This document shows, piece by piece, positions 34,735-47,557 of a DNA stretch of 64,000 nucleotides; position 1 is the first letter of the stretch; the number at the start of each line of letters is the position of its first letter. Below the pieces are notes generated by a model, which was not told where the DNA came from, did no database searches, and saw nothing but the letters and a program-made list of their open reading frames with translations. Origin of the DNA: Bisporella sp. PMI_857 (lineage: Eukaryota; Ascomycota; Leotiomycetes; Helotiales; Helotiaceae); contig JAJSPD010000008.1 of the NCBI GenBank assembly GCA_021307315.1, forward strand, positions 1,054,001-1,118,000, read 5' to 3'. The translations under genes and the position numbers were made by a program.

Positions 34735-37161
34735 CAAGATAGGTTCAATGCCCTGGGACTATAAAGATGGCGGTGAGGTATGTAACTAGCTAGGCAGCAT
34801 GCTCCAGGGAAACTGATTTGTAGCAATAATGGATACCCAAGGTATGCTTTGGCGGGATTTAGATAAACCCTATGTGTTCAAGGGCTATCTTCCTCTTCTC
34901 CCAATTCCTGAAATTTAATTATCAGGTGTGATATAGTACTCAAGCTGTGGAGCTGAATATGACCATGTGAAATCTGATGGGAATATTTAGGCCTAACGGT
35001 GTACCTTATAGTGATAATATGGTAACGTATAGCAGGAATACAGGCATAGAACATCTCTCTGTGTTCTTCTCTTGACATGGTATCTGCCTTCTGATGTGAC
35101 AGTGGCCCATTAGTTTCACAAGAGAGATGTGTTTGACAACAAGATGTCGTGTTATCTTTCATACTTTCTACAATTCGGCGGGACTCCAGGAACACCGAAA
35201 TATTAATGCATATACTATACCAGTCACTAAATCTTTGACGGGCTTTTCTACCATTCCTTACATAGAAAAGGGGCTTCTAATTCTTCTGCGTGCGAATTCA
35301 GCAATATGCTTTTACATTTGGCTATGTAGTTGATGGATGTAACCCATCTTGAATACACAAGGCCCGCACAGTCAATGCTCAAAAGCCATAGTCAATGTAA
35401 ACTCTCTGGATTCAAATCGTTCTCTGAATTCATTGCCGGCCAGCGTTCAAAGACCAGAGGCCATGGAGGGTTCAAGGTGTGTGAGGGAGAGACCATATGA
35501 TATAGCCGTGACAATAGGTACATGGGGTAGGGTTTGAGGATTGGGTTGGCTGATTTGAGCTTTGCAATTTTAGAAGAGCAGGGTCGTGATCGAGATGTAA
35601 TGGTGATAGGAGACTGGAGTAATCTTGGAGGGGAAGAGGGTGAGGTACACATTGGGCTAGGAGTTGGCCTTGTGGCTGTAGTTGGTGATAGTAGAATGAA
35701 AGTGTGTACATAGTGCCTGCTTGTTGATATGGGAAATGGGCAAGAGGTGAGCGCCCAAGGGAGAAGTCAATTATCATGGTCATAAAGAACTAAAAGAAGA
35801 AGCTTCTTACAGAGTCAGTCTTTAGGCCATATCAGCTTCGTAGTTGGGAAGGGATTGAAAACTTCAACATTCCTGTTCAGTTCGGGACGCCGATGCCCTC
35901 TCATTAAGGATGCCGTCCCTACTGAATGGGAGTGCAATAACCTGTGAGCTAATGGAAAGGATTCTTGACACCTGTCGGTGGGGTTACGCATAGGAGATAC
36001 AAGAAGAGCTTTTATCTAACGCTGGAGAATATCCGACAAGTTCTAAGTTCCCAGTTTGGAAGTGTACGGTTCAGGACGATCCTTGGATCTGCACGATAAA
36101 AGCATACTGCCCCACGACTGCAGCTCCGGTACCTCTATATGGAACCTTGCCTCTTGTTGCGCTCATTTGTGTACTGGCTGGCTGGTAGGTAAGGTCTAGC
36201 GATGATGAGTTAGCTCTTATTGTTGGGAAACGGAAACGGGGTCTCTGTTCTCGATTTATTGCCTTGTTTTGTTGATATATTCGGGGCGGTGAGAGTGGGT
36301 TGGGGATCTTGATGTCTCATTACGTCCGCTTGATGGAAATTGGAGGAATATGGCGGAGCCTTGCAGGTATGATGCTTTTCAATCATCCTCACTTGAGCTG
36401 GATGGCTGACTAGAAAATCATAATCAGCGGGAATTAATTCTAATCCTGGGAAGTAGAGCGCCTTCTCAATTCTATCAAATTATATTTCATACTTGATCAC
36501 GCATACCTCGATTATGTTACCTTACAATACTGAGAGAAAGCCAAATTGCAATTCCATGTGGGAGCCTTTTTCTGAAACGGGAAATCGAAATCGTTTTGTC
36601 ACTTCGATCTCAACATGTAGACAACCCATACTCAGTAGAGACTTCTATTGAAGTGTGGGCAGCATAAACCGACATCGATGATGGCTTCCAGACTTGAGAG
36701 AGCAATAGATTCATGCTTAATAGACAATTATAGATTGTTGATCAACACTTAACTTCCTTGAATCCCTGGTAACTATTGAATTATTGCGCTAATCCGAGCT
36801 CCTCTGCTTCCTAGTGTACACAATATGTTCGTCCTGATTAGTCCTCCTGGCACACTAATCAATGCCAACAGGGTGGATGGGACCGGCTGTCTAGGCCGTT
36901 GATTCTTTATTCCACGAACGATTAAATTTTTTTAGTGACGCTCAAGCCCATGGAACGGCGCAAGAGGTAGGCAATATGTGGTTTTATGCGACAACAGAGG
37001 AAATGAAAAGTGCAATAGGGTTGACACTAGTGCAAGGAAAGAATTTGTGACATTCCGGAAAGTGGTATATTCTGCAACTTTTCAACACCGTTCATGAATA
37101 CCTTGATGATCCACCCCAACCAGTATGCTAGCCATCCGGAAAATTGCGCCGCGCTGAAAAC
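34735..37161. other. Gene-poor intergenic region, 2.4 kb
   Basis: No supported gene. Short open frames near 35392-35783 on the minus strand are proline/serine-rich and mutually overlapping, with no recognisable motif. Confidence 0.55.
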
Positions 37162-37685
37162 CTAACTGAGAAGAACAAGGATAACAGAATCCCCTCTCAA
37201 GAACCTAGTGTCATACATTAGAATTTTGGGTAAAAAAGGTGCCAATTGAATCTTGGGATTCACCTACATTTTGCTTATGAACCGATCCTTGTTTTACTGG
37301 TCGTCCCTTCTTTCCAGCACTGTTCTTCGGTGTCTCTGTCCACATTTCCTTCACATTCTCTAGCACCATATTACAATGCCTATCGAAAGCTTTCACACGC
37401 GCAAGTAGCTTTCTTGTTATTTCGGCATGATATGAGGACCTGGGTATGTGATCTGACAGCGGTTTGGAGATGGACAGAGGACCAGTGCTGAAACTCGTGT
37501 TCCTCGACTTGCGCAATCTCGTACTCGCTGAGACAGGGTCAGTATTAAAAACTTGTATAGATTAGATACGATCAGCTACGTGAGCTCATTCCGTGGTTTC
37601 GCCAACAGTTCCCTGTCAAAAAAGTCAGCGCTTTTTTGTTTGGAGTATAAAGGAAATACGCATACTGAATCTTTGCGTCTGCCAT
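37162..37685 (-). CDS. SMD2: Small nuclear ribonucleoprotein Sm D2, frame interrupted by indels
   Basis: A core Sm-ring subunit of spliceosomal snRNPs. Exon 1 encodes MADAKIQ (ATG at 37685-37683). Exon 2 encodes the short ELLAKPRNELT, and exon 3 EYEIAQVEEHEF onward. The Sm1 motif SHTQVLISCRNNKK, the strand ARVKAFDRHCNMVLENVKEM and WTETPKNSAGKKGRPV are diagnostic for SmD2. A last intron is followed by FLRGDSVILVLLS and TAG at 37162-37164, giving the Sm2 motif. Indels are visible: an extra T before STGPLS and a missing base just after it, an extra A at NNKK-LLARV, and an extra A at PV-NKDRFISK. SmD2 is essential, so these are most likely sequence errors. It is divergent from EHD3 with 261 bp between starts. 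Confidence 0.93.
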
Positions 37686-37946
37686 ATTGTTGTTGTTTGT
37701 GGAAGGTAAAACGCTGCCTGCCTGGATAGCCCATTTGAGCTTCAGTATTGAGGTTACATTAAAACCGAGTCTTGTCGGGGCAACTTTTTTCCTTGCCGGC
37801 CCACTTTTCCAGTCGACCTTCCAGCCTTACCGAACCCGAAAAACCCTCCCGAGGTTTATCTTCGAAAGGTGTATAAGACATCAATGGCCTGTGAATACTA
37901 CGCATTAATCTAAATATTTTCCTTTCTCTGTGTCATACCTCCCTTG
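37686..37946. promoter_or_regulatory. Shared 5' region of SMD2 (minus) and EHD3 (plus)
   Basis: 261 bp between opposed start codons, so both promoters must lie here. No motif was identified with confidence. Confidence 0.5.
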
Positions 37947-39553
37947 ATGTTTGTGAAACACTTTTCTGCGAGAGCCGGAACGGCGGGACGGTATATTTCA
38001 ACACAACGAGCAATGCCATTAAGGGCAAAAATAATGAGTCCTGCGTTTGCAGGTAAGGCACACGTAAGTATTATTTAGCACAATTAATTGGACATTGCTA
38101 ATAGAATATCAGATAACTACAGCTACGGACTCAAAGAGCGACCCAGAGGTAATCCGAGAATTACCAGATGACCCAAAAGAAGACGTACTTTTTGATACAC
38201 TGTTTGGCGTTCGGACGATCGAGCTCAATGTTCCCCAAAAGCTACACTCGCTCAATGGCTCTATGGTGCGGAAGATTGTACCAAGATTACAAGAATGGGC
38301 GAAGTCGGATATAGCCAACGTTGTGGTGATAAAGGGATCTGGCCCAAAGGCATTCTGTGCAGGCGGCGATGTCACAGCTCTTGCTAAAGACAACACATTA
38401 GGCGAAGAGGGCCAACAGCGTTCGACGGATTACTTTGGTCTTGAATATAAGCTAGATCATCTTATTGCGACATATACAAAGCCATTTGTTGCTTTCTTGG
38501 ATGGCATAACAATGGGTGGAGGAGTTGGATTAAGCATCCACGCTCCATTCCGGATAGCAACGGAAAAGACGCTGTTCGCCATGCCGGAAACCACCATTGG
38601 GTTCTTCCCAGACGTTGGAGCTTCATTCTTCTTACCACGGATGCCTGGCGCAGTCGGAACTTATTTGGCTCTCACCAGTGAAAGACTTAAAGGCGCCAAT
38701 GTCTTCTACTCCGGTATCGCTACCCACTATATCCACTCAACTTCTCTTCCTGCTCTAGAACGCCGACTGGCTGAGCTCAGATTCAAGGATTATGACTCAT
38801 TAGAAGAACGACTACAACTCATTAATTCAACCATCGAGGAATACTGCACGGGATTACCACACGATGAACCAATCCTTTTGGGTGGTGAGGTCAGAAATGC
38901 TATCGATCGTTGTTTTAGCAAGAATAGCGTGCCCGAGATACTTGCAGCTCTTCAAGCAGAGGAAAGATACTAAAGAATGGGCTCAAAAGACTATTGAAAC
39001 ACTTCATAAGCGATCTCCCACGGCTGTATATGTAACGCTTAAACAGATGCGTCTTGGCGGGAATTGGTCTATTTCCGAGACTTTCCAGCGGGAACATCAA
39101 ATTGCAGGCAAATTCATGCGCCATCCGGATTTTACGGAGGGCGTGCATGCATTGCTAATCCGTAAGGATGGGGCACCGAAGTGGCAACCCGGTTCGCTAG
39201 AGGAGATCAAGCCTGAGGACAAGATCGAGGATTCCTTCTTCGAAGTAGAGGGCTCACAACGTCTGCGTCTATTAAGTGATGGAGATTATAATGAATATCC
39301 ATGGCAACGATTCGGTATCCCTAGGGAGAGTGATGTGGCCAAAGTCTGGTTGAAGGGTGGCCAGAGTACGAAGCGAGTGGCAGACATTTTCGTGGAACAC
39401 TCACACGGCAAGCAGGGCGTTAAGGAGGTAGTCCGAGAGATTTTGAAGAGAAGAGCGAGGAGATCCGAGAATGGCGATTATATATGGCTCGACCACTCTC
39501 GCACGGAAGAGAACCTGCAGGAGAAAGAGGAGAAGAGGCACTCGGAGGTGTGA
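37947..39553 (+). CDS. EHD3: Mitochondrial 3-hydroxyisobutyryl-CoA hydrolase / mitoribosomal protein mS47
   Basis: A crotonase-fold hydrolase of valine catabolism; in yeast and Neurospora the homologue is also a structural subunit (mS47) of the mitochondrial small ribosomal subunit. Exon 1 (37947-38052) gives an Arg-rich mitochondrial presequence, MFVKHFSARAGTAGRYISTQ. A 52-base intron follows, and exon 2 starts EYQITTATDSKS. Crotonase motifs are KAFCAGGDVTALAKD, DGITMGGGVGLSIHAPFRIA and MPETTIGFFPDVGASFFLPR, the last holding the catalytic Glu and Asp. The C-terminal helical part is VTLKQMRLGGNWSISETFQ to the stop at 39553. One frame change near 38950, between EILAALQ and KDTKEWAQKT, points to an indel. 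Whether this protein is enzyme, ribosomal subunit or both here is inferred from homologues. Confidence 0.92.
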
Positions 39554-40650
39554 ACGGTGTAAGTTGTGTTAGGGTAACTTGTACGAATATCTGTGTGGGT
39601 CTGGATGGAATTTCTGGATAACATCATGCTCCCGGTCGGTTGAGCGATTTGCCGGGCGCAATATCTTGCGACATGTCTTGGGATGGATTTGACTTTTTTC
39701 AATGCTAAACCACGGCCAAAGATATCACTTAGATGAGCGAAGCATGGAATTATAATCTGAAGACTGCAATACGTATGCAGTGTGTCTGGGGCCACTGTAA
39801 GTGTCAATGATAATACAGATTTTCACCGTATCAATATTTTGGCAACAACGGGAATATCAGGGTAAAATTGGTAGACTAGGTATAGTATGGATGACTGAAG
39901 ATGAAATCATGTGATTAGAGAAGGTGGTGTGGTTGCCTGCTAAGTACTGGTGGCGTTGAGTCATTTGGTTTTTAAGCGCGATATTCGGAAAAGCGAATGC
40001 TTTAGGAAACATATAAAAGCACTTCCCCGCTCTCCAAAAGTCATTTTTATCTCTCGACTTGTTGTTCTTTTCTGACAACTTGTACGGTGGCCGGTCAACA
40101 AAACCATAAACGCAGATATCAAAAGAAATGTTAACCTGAGGCATGAAATATATGTAGAGCGGCCCTGCAAGTTAAGCCAAGCCAAGCTATGCTAATCCCC
40201 TTTGGACTAGTGCTGTGAACCCCTTGCTCATCCCGTCGGCTAGTTATTCGCAAGTTTGATTGGCGGTTGTTACATCGTCAACATACGCCTGCGGTGCTAG
40301 TAGACTTCATATCTTTTGCAAGTCTGCACCAAAGGGTTCATCATACCCAGATCAGTTCGAAACTGTTGTGCAGAAACTCTTTTGGTGTTTGGTATAGGAT
40401 TTTGCATTCTCTGTTTTGCCTTTTGTTATTCGTTTTTAGCAGGATCAGGATATAAGTCGCCTGCCTCAAAAAAAGCGTACTTGACGCGCTTGCTCTAATT
40501 TCAACGCGGCACCAAACCTCCTACCTACGACGTCTCTACACAACTCCACTTCTGGTCGATGCCTGAACGAATAATTTGACAACCTCGAGGCCTTCACATT
40601 TTACAGAACCCCTTCTATTATTGACTTCGGACGCAGTCAGCAGACTCCAG
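39554..40650. other. Intergenic region upstream of the GATA-factor gene
   Basis: About 1.1 kb without a recognisable gene. The last few hundred bases are probably promoter and 5' UTR of the Ams2-like gene. Confidence 0.5.
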
Positions 40651-43600
40651 ATGTCGTTCCAAACTGGAGGGGTTCCGGTCCCCAACCAGTGGCCGAATGC
40701 AAGCACAACAAGGCCCCCAAATGGACAATGATGGAGCAGACTCAAAATGGGGGTGTCTATGAGACCCATGAGACGTAGGTGCTACACTAATAGAGGAATG
40801 AAACAGCTTCATTAACAGTACCTGATTCAATAGTCAAAGTCCTTTACACGTTCGACGATCAAAACAAGACCAATTGTCTAGCTCGTGGCCAGGATGTGCT
40901 CCGAATCCAGACCGTAGCCATGGATGAGACAGCCTCAATCGGAATCATTGATCTGAAGACTTGCATTGAAGCTGTCATACAGTGCAGTCCTGAGCTAGTC
41001 AATCGTATGGGTCAAGACTAACACAATTTACGCACACGATTATCTGAATACGATACCCCCTTGTCGGACAAGGTATGCTGTCTAAAGCAATTGCAGCAGC
41101 CGCCCCAGGCCAATTTCACCAGCTCAGCAACCAGAAAAGCTTATTACTACGTGTGTGCAAAAACATTTTGGGAATTTTCAACAATGGAGTCAAGGAAACA
41201 TTAGAGTTAAGCTGCGGCTAGTACGTACTGTGCCCCACAACAATGCAAGGGGACTACATTTACATTAATTCCATGAACAACTTAACGTATGAATCATAAT
41301 GAATGGCAAAGCTTTCTCCAGTCCAATCCAAATATGGGACAAATGACAAATCGATATGGAACTCCCACTTCAACTATTTCAAATCATCGAGGAAGCATGA
41401 ATATGGAAGTGGTTAATCAGCTGCTCAGTCCAAATTTGCAGCAGCAACAAGTCGCGCAGGCTCCACCAGTCCAACATGCAAACGCAAACATAAACTCAGG
41501 CGAGGATGGAACAGTTGATTCGGCAGCTGAAAGTCGAGGGGGATTAAAAGCTACAAAATCAAAAAAATACATCTCGGCCATCGTCTCGAACATCTTCAAA
41601 GAGAACAAGAGCGAAGCGTCAACCGAAAACACAATAATAACCTAGGGGGCCATACTTCTGGATACGAAGAAGGTACTGACGGAGATGATGAACCTGCTCC
41701 TAAGAAAAGAGCCAAAACGACTCAGGCGGATTGGAATAGCAAATCCTCTTTCGGACCAGCGACGAGCTCGCTATTTGGTAACAGCAAGCACTGCTGGATC
41801 ATTGCGCAACTTTGGCCTGTTGCATCAAATCCAGCAATAACTCCTGGTGTCCAGCCCGAAGCTATTCCTCGCGCCCCGACACCGCTGCCAGAAATGCCAA
41901 ATCAAAAAGCGCCTCGATCACAAAGTGGTCTCCGCCATAACTCTTTTGCTTCTCAAGTCAGCGTTCCTAGAAACAGCATTTCACAGTATCCACTCCTTGC
42001 TCCCCTATTAGGCCAGAGGACCAGATCAGATACTCAATCGAATCAGCGCAGAATTCCCCTGAGCGGAGCTACAGCCCTGCATTGACTGCTCCGGAGATCG
42101 CCTCATCTCCTCCGGTGATTAGGAGTGCTTCGCCAACACGCATGCGCTCAAGCCCACCATGCCCTTCAAGTCCAGTATTGCCGCAGATGCCTAGAACAGA
42201 TTCTGGTTTCATGAGTGGATCTATGGAAGAGCTATTTGGCGAAGATGACGAGGCATTATTCCCAGCCGACGATGAAGAGATGCAGTTACCACTACCAAAG
42301 CCGAAAAAGCGACGTTCTCCGTTGCCGAAGCCCCCGACAGCCGAAGAAGCTGCAAAGGCTTTTGTTATTGAAGAAGAAATACCTGGCCATATGGAGCTTC
42401 TACCTGCGGAAATGCCAATATTTGAACCCCCAAACGCGAAAGCACCATCTCGAGCCCCTGTAAAGTCAAGAACTGGTAGCGTAGTGCCTGTAGACAGACA
42501 ACAAGCAGTCCCTCTGCCGAGACCTGAAAATCTGCCGCAATCTGGTGTTCCTACTACAGGCGGGAGAGTTCCCGAGTCCCAACCTGTCCATCCACAGGTG
42601 TTTTTGTCTCGACCTCATGACTTCCAATCTCAATCACCATATGCTTCGCCATACCCTCAATTGCCAGCTCAAGTCTCCACAGCCCAGCCACCTAACCGGC
42701 AAGCACCTGCTACTCAAGAGCCGTCTACTAAACCTATTTCAACCAATGTACAGCCAAGATCTGGTTCAAGAATGGTTAGAACTGCATCTATGGGCTCCTT
42801 AACTCTACCTACTCTGCCAGCTAGCGACCCTGTTTTGCCACCTTCAAGCCTTCAACGATCGCAGACATGGTCAAAAACCCCTCACCCTGTGACAGAAGCT
42901 CCAATGCCGATACAAGAGCAAGTTGTAGGAACGGATACACACATACCCATACCAGCGGGCCAAGTACTCAACACAACTTCTAAGAAGCAGAACCGTGAAT
43001 CCACATATGATCCATTCAAAACCAAAAAGGATACAATCCAGCAGAGACTAGAGATGGCCATTGCGAACGGGGAAATGCCCATTTTGCAGCAATTGCGGTG
43101 CTATCAAGACACCGACATGGCGCAAGGCGTGGTCACAGGAACACCAAGGAGCACCCGGATATTATGATTATTCTGATGAACCTGGGCGAGTCACAGCAGT
43201 TGTTATTCTGGCTCGTGATAGTGCAGGTCAACCTACGTCTTATCAGATTGTAAAGAAGTTTTTGGGAGAAGACGAAGATCAGTCGCAGTATAAAGAGTTC
43301 ATGCTCTGTAATCGTAAGTTGGATTAATGCTCAGATGTGCGTCAGAAGACTAATTTGCATAGCCTGCGGCCTCTGGATGTCGAAATATAAAGCTCATAGG
43401 CCAGAAGATAAGTGGGAAGGTAAAGCAACGCGCAAGGATGGGCAGCCACGGAAGCGGCCAACGCAACGTGCGAGCAAGACATCGAAGACCCCTGCACACA
43501 TGAACCTGACCTCAGAAGCAAATTATCCACAGTCGGAGGCATACTATCCGCGAGGCGAGACAGCGGAGCCTCTTAATTGTCCGTCTCCATCTGAAAGTAC

Positions 43601-44592
43601 TGAAATTCAGATCCAAAGAATGGAGCTTCCATTGGAAAGCCTTGCGGCAGCCAATGCTCGACCTGGGAAGCGCCTGAAGGCAATGACATCTGATGCTGCA
43701 TCCGCCGCGCTAAGACGAGCCATCCAATCAAGCCCTGCTCGATGGATGGAGCACAAGAGAGTCCAATAGAAGCAGATGATGTAGATCTGACAAGGCGTGT
43801 ACTCTTCCCTTCGCCGCCGAGGAAGGATGGATCCCCAAAAGTGTTAGGGGAAATGGCGGGTAATAGTGTTCAGATATCCCAGGGCCTATCGACAAAGCAA
43901 CATATAATCCATGCGTCTAATAAAGAGAACTGTTTACCTGCAATAAATGATGGAGATTTGGATGCGGAACTCCTCGCATTATTCGAATCAGAATTGGCTC
44001 GACCTTCAACTCCAACTCGGGATAATTCAGCGCCAAACGTTTTCAAGACGCCTACTCGACCGACACCGAACCACAGACCTATTACTCGCAGCGTTTCCAG
44101 ATCCATTCGATCCGGGAAATCGCCTGGCGCACTCCTTAGGTTTTCGCAGCGAACTCCCTCGAAAACACCTACACGCCGATCACCAAGACATCATGATTTC
44201 AGCCTCGATTCTCCGTTCACTGCTACAATCCATCAATGATGTCTGAAGCTAATAATAATAATTCCCCATCACGTAATGGAAGCGGGACGGACTTCGACTT
44301 CGGAAACCTTCCAGATCTACCTATCGACGGCACCATGCATGGTGGCCATACTACTACGGAGTTCAATCTCGAGGATTTCTTCTCTACGGACATGCCGATG
44401 CCCAGCTCTCCTCCCAAGACCTTCCAGCTTTACGAAGATACCAGTGCGATGGCAAATGTCAATTGGAGTGAGTTCAATAAGCTAAACGATGAGCAATCTA
44501 AAGACGTAGAGAAGGATGTGGCTGTTAAGCAGGAGCCTGAAGAGGACGCAGAGGGCTTAGAAGAAGTCGATATGGTACGCAGTCCATCGTAA
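40651..44592 (+). CDS. ams2: Ams2/Spt21-type GATA transcription factor, frame interrupted by several indels
   Basis: The N-terminal domain resembles Spt21/Ams2: VKVLYTFDDQNKTNCLARG, DLKTCIEAVIQCSPELVNR and LVGQGMLSKAIAAAAPGQF. These proteins regulate histone gene transcription, and S. pombe Ams2 supports CENP-A deposition. A long Pro/Ser-rich region follows (MPRTDSGFMSGSMEELFGED, LPLPKPKKRRSPLPKPP). The GATA-like finger is CSNCGAIKTPTWRKAW and, about 70 residues later and across an intron, MLCNPCGLWMSKYKAHRPED. The C-terminal region has TPTRPTPNHRPITRSVSRSI and SKTPTRRSPRH basic repeats and an acidic tail (VKQEPEEDAEGLEEVDM) before TAA at 44590-44592. The first exon is MSFQTGGVPVPNQWPNAST. 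Indels are inferred near 40728, 41020, 41042, 41063, 43078 and 43748; more are likely around 41200-41900. Histone-gene regulation is inferred from homologues. Confidence 0.85.
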
Positions 44593-45019
44593 TATTTTTG
44601 TTTCCTTTTCCTATCTGTAGAGCATAGCGAGACGGTGTTGGGGCTACATGTTGGAGTATTATGAGGCATCAGCGTATGGCGTTAGAAATTAGCATTTACG
44701 AAGACATCCACGATTTGCTGCTGCATGGATATCACATCACAGGATCACCTTTCTTGTTGAATGAAAGATGACAAGATTACTAAAGACTATTCTCCTTTCT
44801 CTATCCATACTGCAAGTGAGCTATTAAATGGAATATGTGTATGGGGAGCTGAATGCCAAGGTTTATTAAGATAAATACAGGCAATTGGTGGCGCCTAGAG
44901 CCCATTATGATACATCTGATTTAAGGAGATCTTTCAATTTTTAGATTGACGCCTAGTACAATGATGATTTTCTTTTTAAATGGTACAGATATGATACAAC
45001 ACAGGCCATTTCATACAGT
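44593..45019. other. Convergent 3' intergenic region
   Basis: AT-rich spacer between the stops of the GATA-factor and mL38 genes. Nothing recognised. Confidence 0.5.
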
Positions 45020-46416
45020 TTAATGCCTCCTCTTGGACACCTTATTCTGCTTCTGGATAGTTCTAAACAGCTGTCCCCTGCCCTTGAACAAAGGAGCGTA
45101 CTTAGCACTTGAGTGCTTAGCCTCCCAGCCTCTGGGCTTCTGCTTCCTCTTCAGAGGTTCGACCTTCTTCCGCTTGAACTCGATATCGCTGCCCTCAATA
45201 CCGGCCCTTCTCTCACGCCCGCAGTTCCATCGTCCCAAATGCTTCTGAAGAGGCTCACACCAATTGGTTTCAACTTGTTATTTTGTACCAGTGCCTTAAG
45301 CTTGAAATGATCGCGCTTTAATGTCTTCCCAATTCTTCGGTATCGATGATATGACCGGGGCGCTGTTCCAAAACGAAAACTATGTAGCGGTGGTAAGGCG
45401 ATCCCTTCTGTGCGAATGGCGGTAGCCATGGATGCCGAGCTGGTCTTTTGTGGCATGCGATAAAGGCAGAGATGTGTCTGTCGGTGAAATTGGGATGTTG
45501 GCTGCAAGGTAATGACACCGGGCTGAGAAGTCGTCGTGCTTAACGTCTGGAACATCACCATCCATGACAATAACACTAATTAGCCGCTCTCCTTTATCAA
45601 AGACTTTGTACTTTCAACCGTACAGGAATTTCGCTGACTCGGGAATCGACATACTCGCCCGGCTGGACGTTGCGTCTGCCAAAAGCGAGACGGACATCGG
45701 CTGTTGGCTCAAAGTGAGGCAGGAAATCTGGCACGACGCCCAATTGATGTATGCGCTGGTTAACAATCTTCCATTGGTAAGAGCGCCATTTCTGATGTGC
45801 TAGGTATCGGTATATTGGCTTGTTCATATCACCTACAAATGTTATTAGTACATGATCGAGCGTGAAACTTTATGATGGTACAAGCCTTCGCCATCCTCAA
45901 AGCGCTTCTTGATCAGGGGATCATTGATGTCTGCTTGGATCTTCAGGTATTCGAGGTACTTCCGCATGCTTGCCAGCCTAGTCTCCTTTGTTTGTTCTCC
46001 ATTCTTGAATGATGAAGAATCCTGAGCCAACAGATTTGATATCCTCAACTTCTCCTTCTTGATAGCCTTCAATTTTTCTTCCCTATCCTCCGATAGGACC
46101 TTTCGAGCTTCTTGAAAGCATTGGTATGGTAGCAGCTCGAAAGGTATATTCTCCGAGCTCTTCATCGCAGCACGGCGACGCCTAGAGCCGATTGGCAGAA
46201 TGCCGCTCTTTATCAGTGTCCGCTCGCCTTTCTTCGATGTGACGGTTGTCGGATCGAACAATGATGCGAAGGACGCGGATGGGCTGGTGGTCTCAACCGC
46301 CTCATGACCCTGGCAGAAATCGAAAATGGCCGAATCGCTCTTGAAGAGAGCTCTGTAGATATTGTGTTTCTCAGACATTGGGTCAATGGCCGCGAGGCCA
46401 TATGCCGTGTTGTCAT
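45020..46416 (-). CDS. MRPL35: Mitochondrial large-subunit ribosomal protein mL38 (PEBP fold), frame interrupted by indels
   Basis: The start [20 protein letters not shown] (46416) begins a Ser/Thr/Arg-rich presequence ending near [10 protein letters not shown]. The body contains EERTL-like [40 protein letters not shown] and a coiled, lysine-rich stretch. After an intron near 45829-45878 come [20 protein letters not shown] and [21 protein letters not shown] phosphatidylethanolamine-binding-like domain follows: [40 protein letters not shown]. It ends [20 protein letters not shown]. This layout matches fungal mL38 (yeast MRPL35), a structural subunit near the mitoribosome central protuberance. 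Frame changes occur near 46330, 45600, 45470, 45420 and 45220. The last ~25 residues, after KHSSAKY, may be out of frame. It is divergent from uL4m, with 143 bp between starts. Confidence 0.9.
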
Positions 46417-46559
46417 TATTGAGTTGTTGTTGCTGACGTTGATCAGCCGTAAATTTTATTGTTCTGGGGTTTGACCTTTGGCACGGAACATCCCGTTAAT
46501 TTTTTCAAGCTCTGTTTTGGACACGACGAGCAGTCAAAATTCCAACCAAACCGTCAATA
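46417..46559. promoter_or_regulatory. Shared 5' region of MRPL35 (minus) and YML6 (plus)
   Basis: Only 143 bp separate the start codons of two subunits of the same mitoribosomal large subunit. Both promoters and 5' UTRs must fit here. A T-rich tract lies near 46496-46508. Co-regulation is inference. Confidence 0.6.
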
Positions 46560-47557
46560 ATGGCTGCGAAGGGTTTGCAGGGCTTCATGAGAGGACTCAA
46601 TGCTCTTCGAACTTCTATTATAAATTCTAAAGACCCTTTAACGGTAAGTCGCACACTGATTTAGTACCTTCTTAGACTGACCGGGAACGTAGCAATGCCT
46701 ATCACCACGCCTCTCGCGGTTAATGGCAACAGAGACAACTCTGCCAGGAAGCTTAGATCATAGTACGGATATCTTCCAAAAGTTCGCTGCGCAGAAACTC
46801 GACCCCTCCCGTAGGTTGACGCTCATTCAATCATTATTTAATGTCTAATATTCTTGCAGCCTCTACCGTTCAGACGACAATCTACGCCTTTCCATCGATG
46901 GAACCCCTCCAATTTGAAAATTACAGCGCCAAACATCTCCATATGCCCTTACGTCGCGACCTGCTTCATCGTGCCGTCATTTTTGAAGGCGACATGACCC
47001 GTCAAGGAACAGCAAACACAAAAACCCGCTGGGAAATTCACGGCTCACACCGAAAAATACGACCCCAAAAGGGAACCGGAAAGGCACGTCTAGGCACGCG
47101 GCAATCCCCAATGTTGAAGGGAGGAGCTAAAGTATTTGGTCCGCGTCCGCGAAATTTTGCGACGGGACTACCAAAGAAGATCTACGACATTGCGTGGCGG
47201 ACAGCCCTCAGCTATCGTTACAGGAAGGGCGAGCTCATAATTTGTGAAAAGTTCGATGTTGGGCATATGGAGCAGAATAGGGATTACAAGAGTGATTTTC
47301 TGAACGCGATTTTTGTGCACAATCATTGGGTTAAGGAGAATGGTCGGACCTTGATGGTTTCGTTAGAAGAGAACAAATATATCTCCGAAGCATTGGAGCA
47401 GGAGGGATCAGAGGGCAGAATCTTGACATACGAGCAGGTGGATGTGAAGGACTTGCTGGAGGGCACTGAACGGATAGTGATTGAGAAAGCCGCATTGAAT
47501 CGAATTTTGGAGGAGCATCAGAGCGACCTGGCTCCGAAGCTCAAGCATGTAGTATAG
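46560..47557 (+). CDS. YML6: Mitochondrial large-subunit ribosomal protein uL4m
   Basis: Three exons splice cleanly: 46560-46643 (28 codons, MAAKGLQGFMRGLNALRTSI), 46693-46810 and 46860-47557. The uL4 fold is evident: APLR-like HMPLRRDLLHRAVIFEGDMT, then the basic loop TRWEIHGSHRKIRPQKGTGK followed by ARLGTRQSPMLKGGAKVFGP, and RPRNFATGLPKKIYDIAWRT. The C-terminal half (IICEKFDVGHMEQNRDYKSD, RILTYEQVDVKDLLEG) is typical of the mitochondrial form. The extended basic loop lines the exit tunnel in homologues. Exon 1 and early exon 2 supply a presequence. The frame is intact. With divergent mL38 upstream, it forms a pair of mitoribosomal large-subunit genes. Confidence 0.95.

Noticed and set aside
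35392..35783. Overlapping Pro/Ser-rich minus-strand frames
   Set aside because: Low complexity, mutually overlapping and without splice support.
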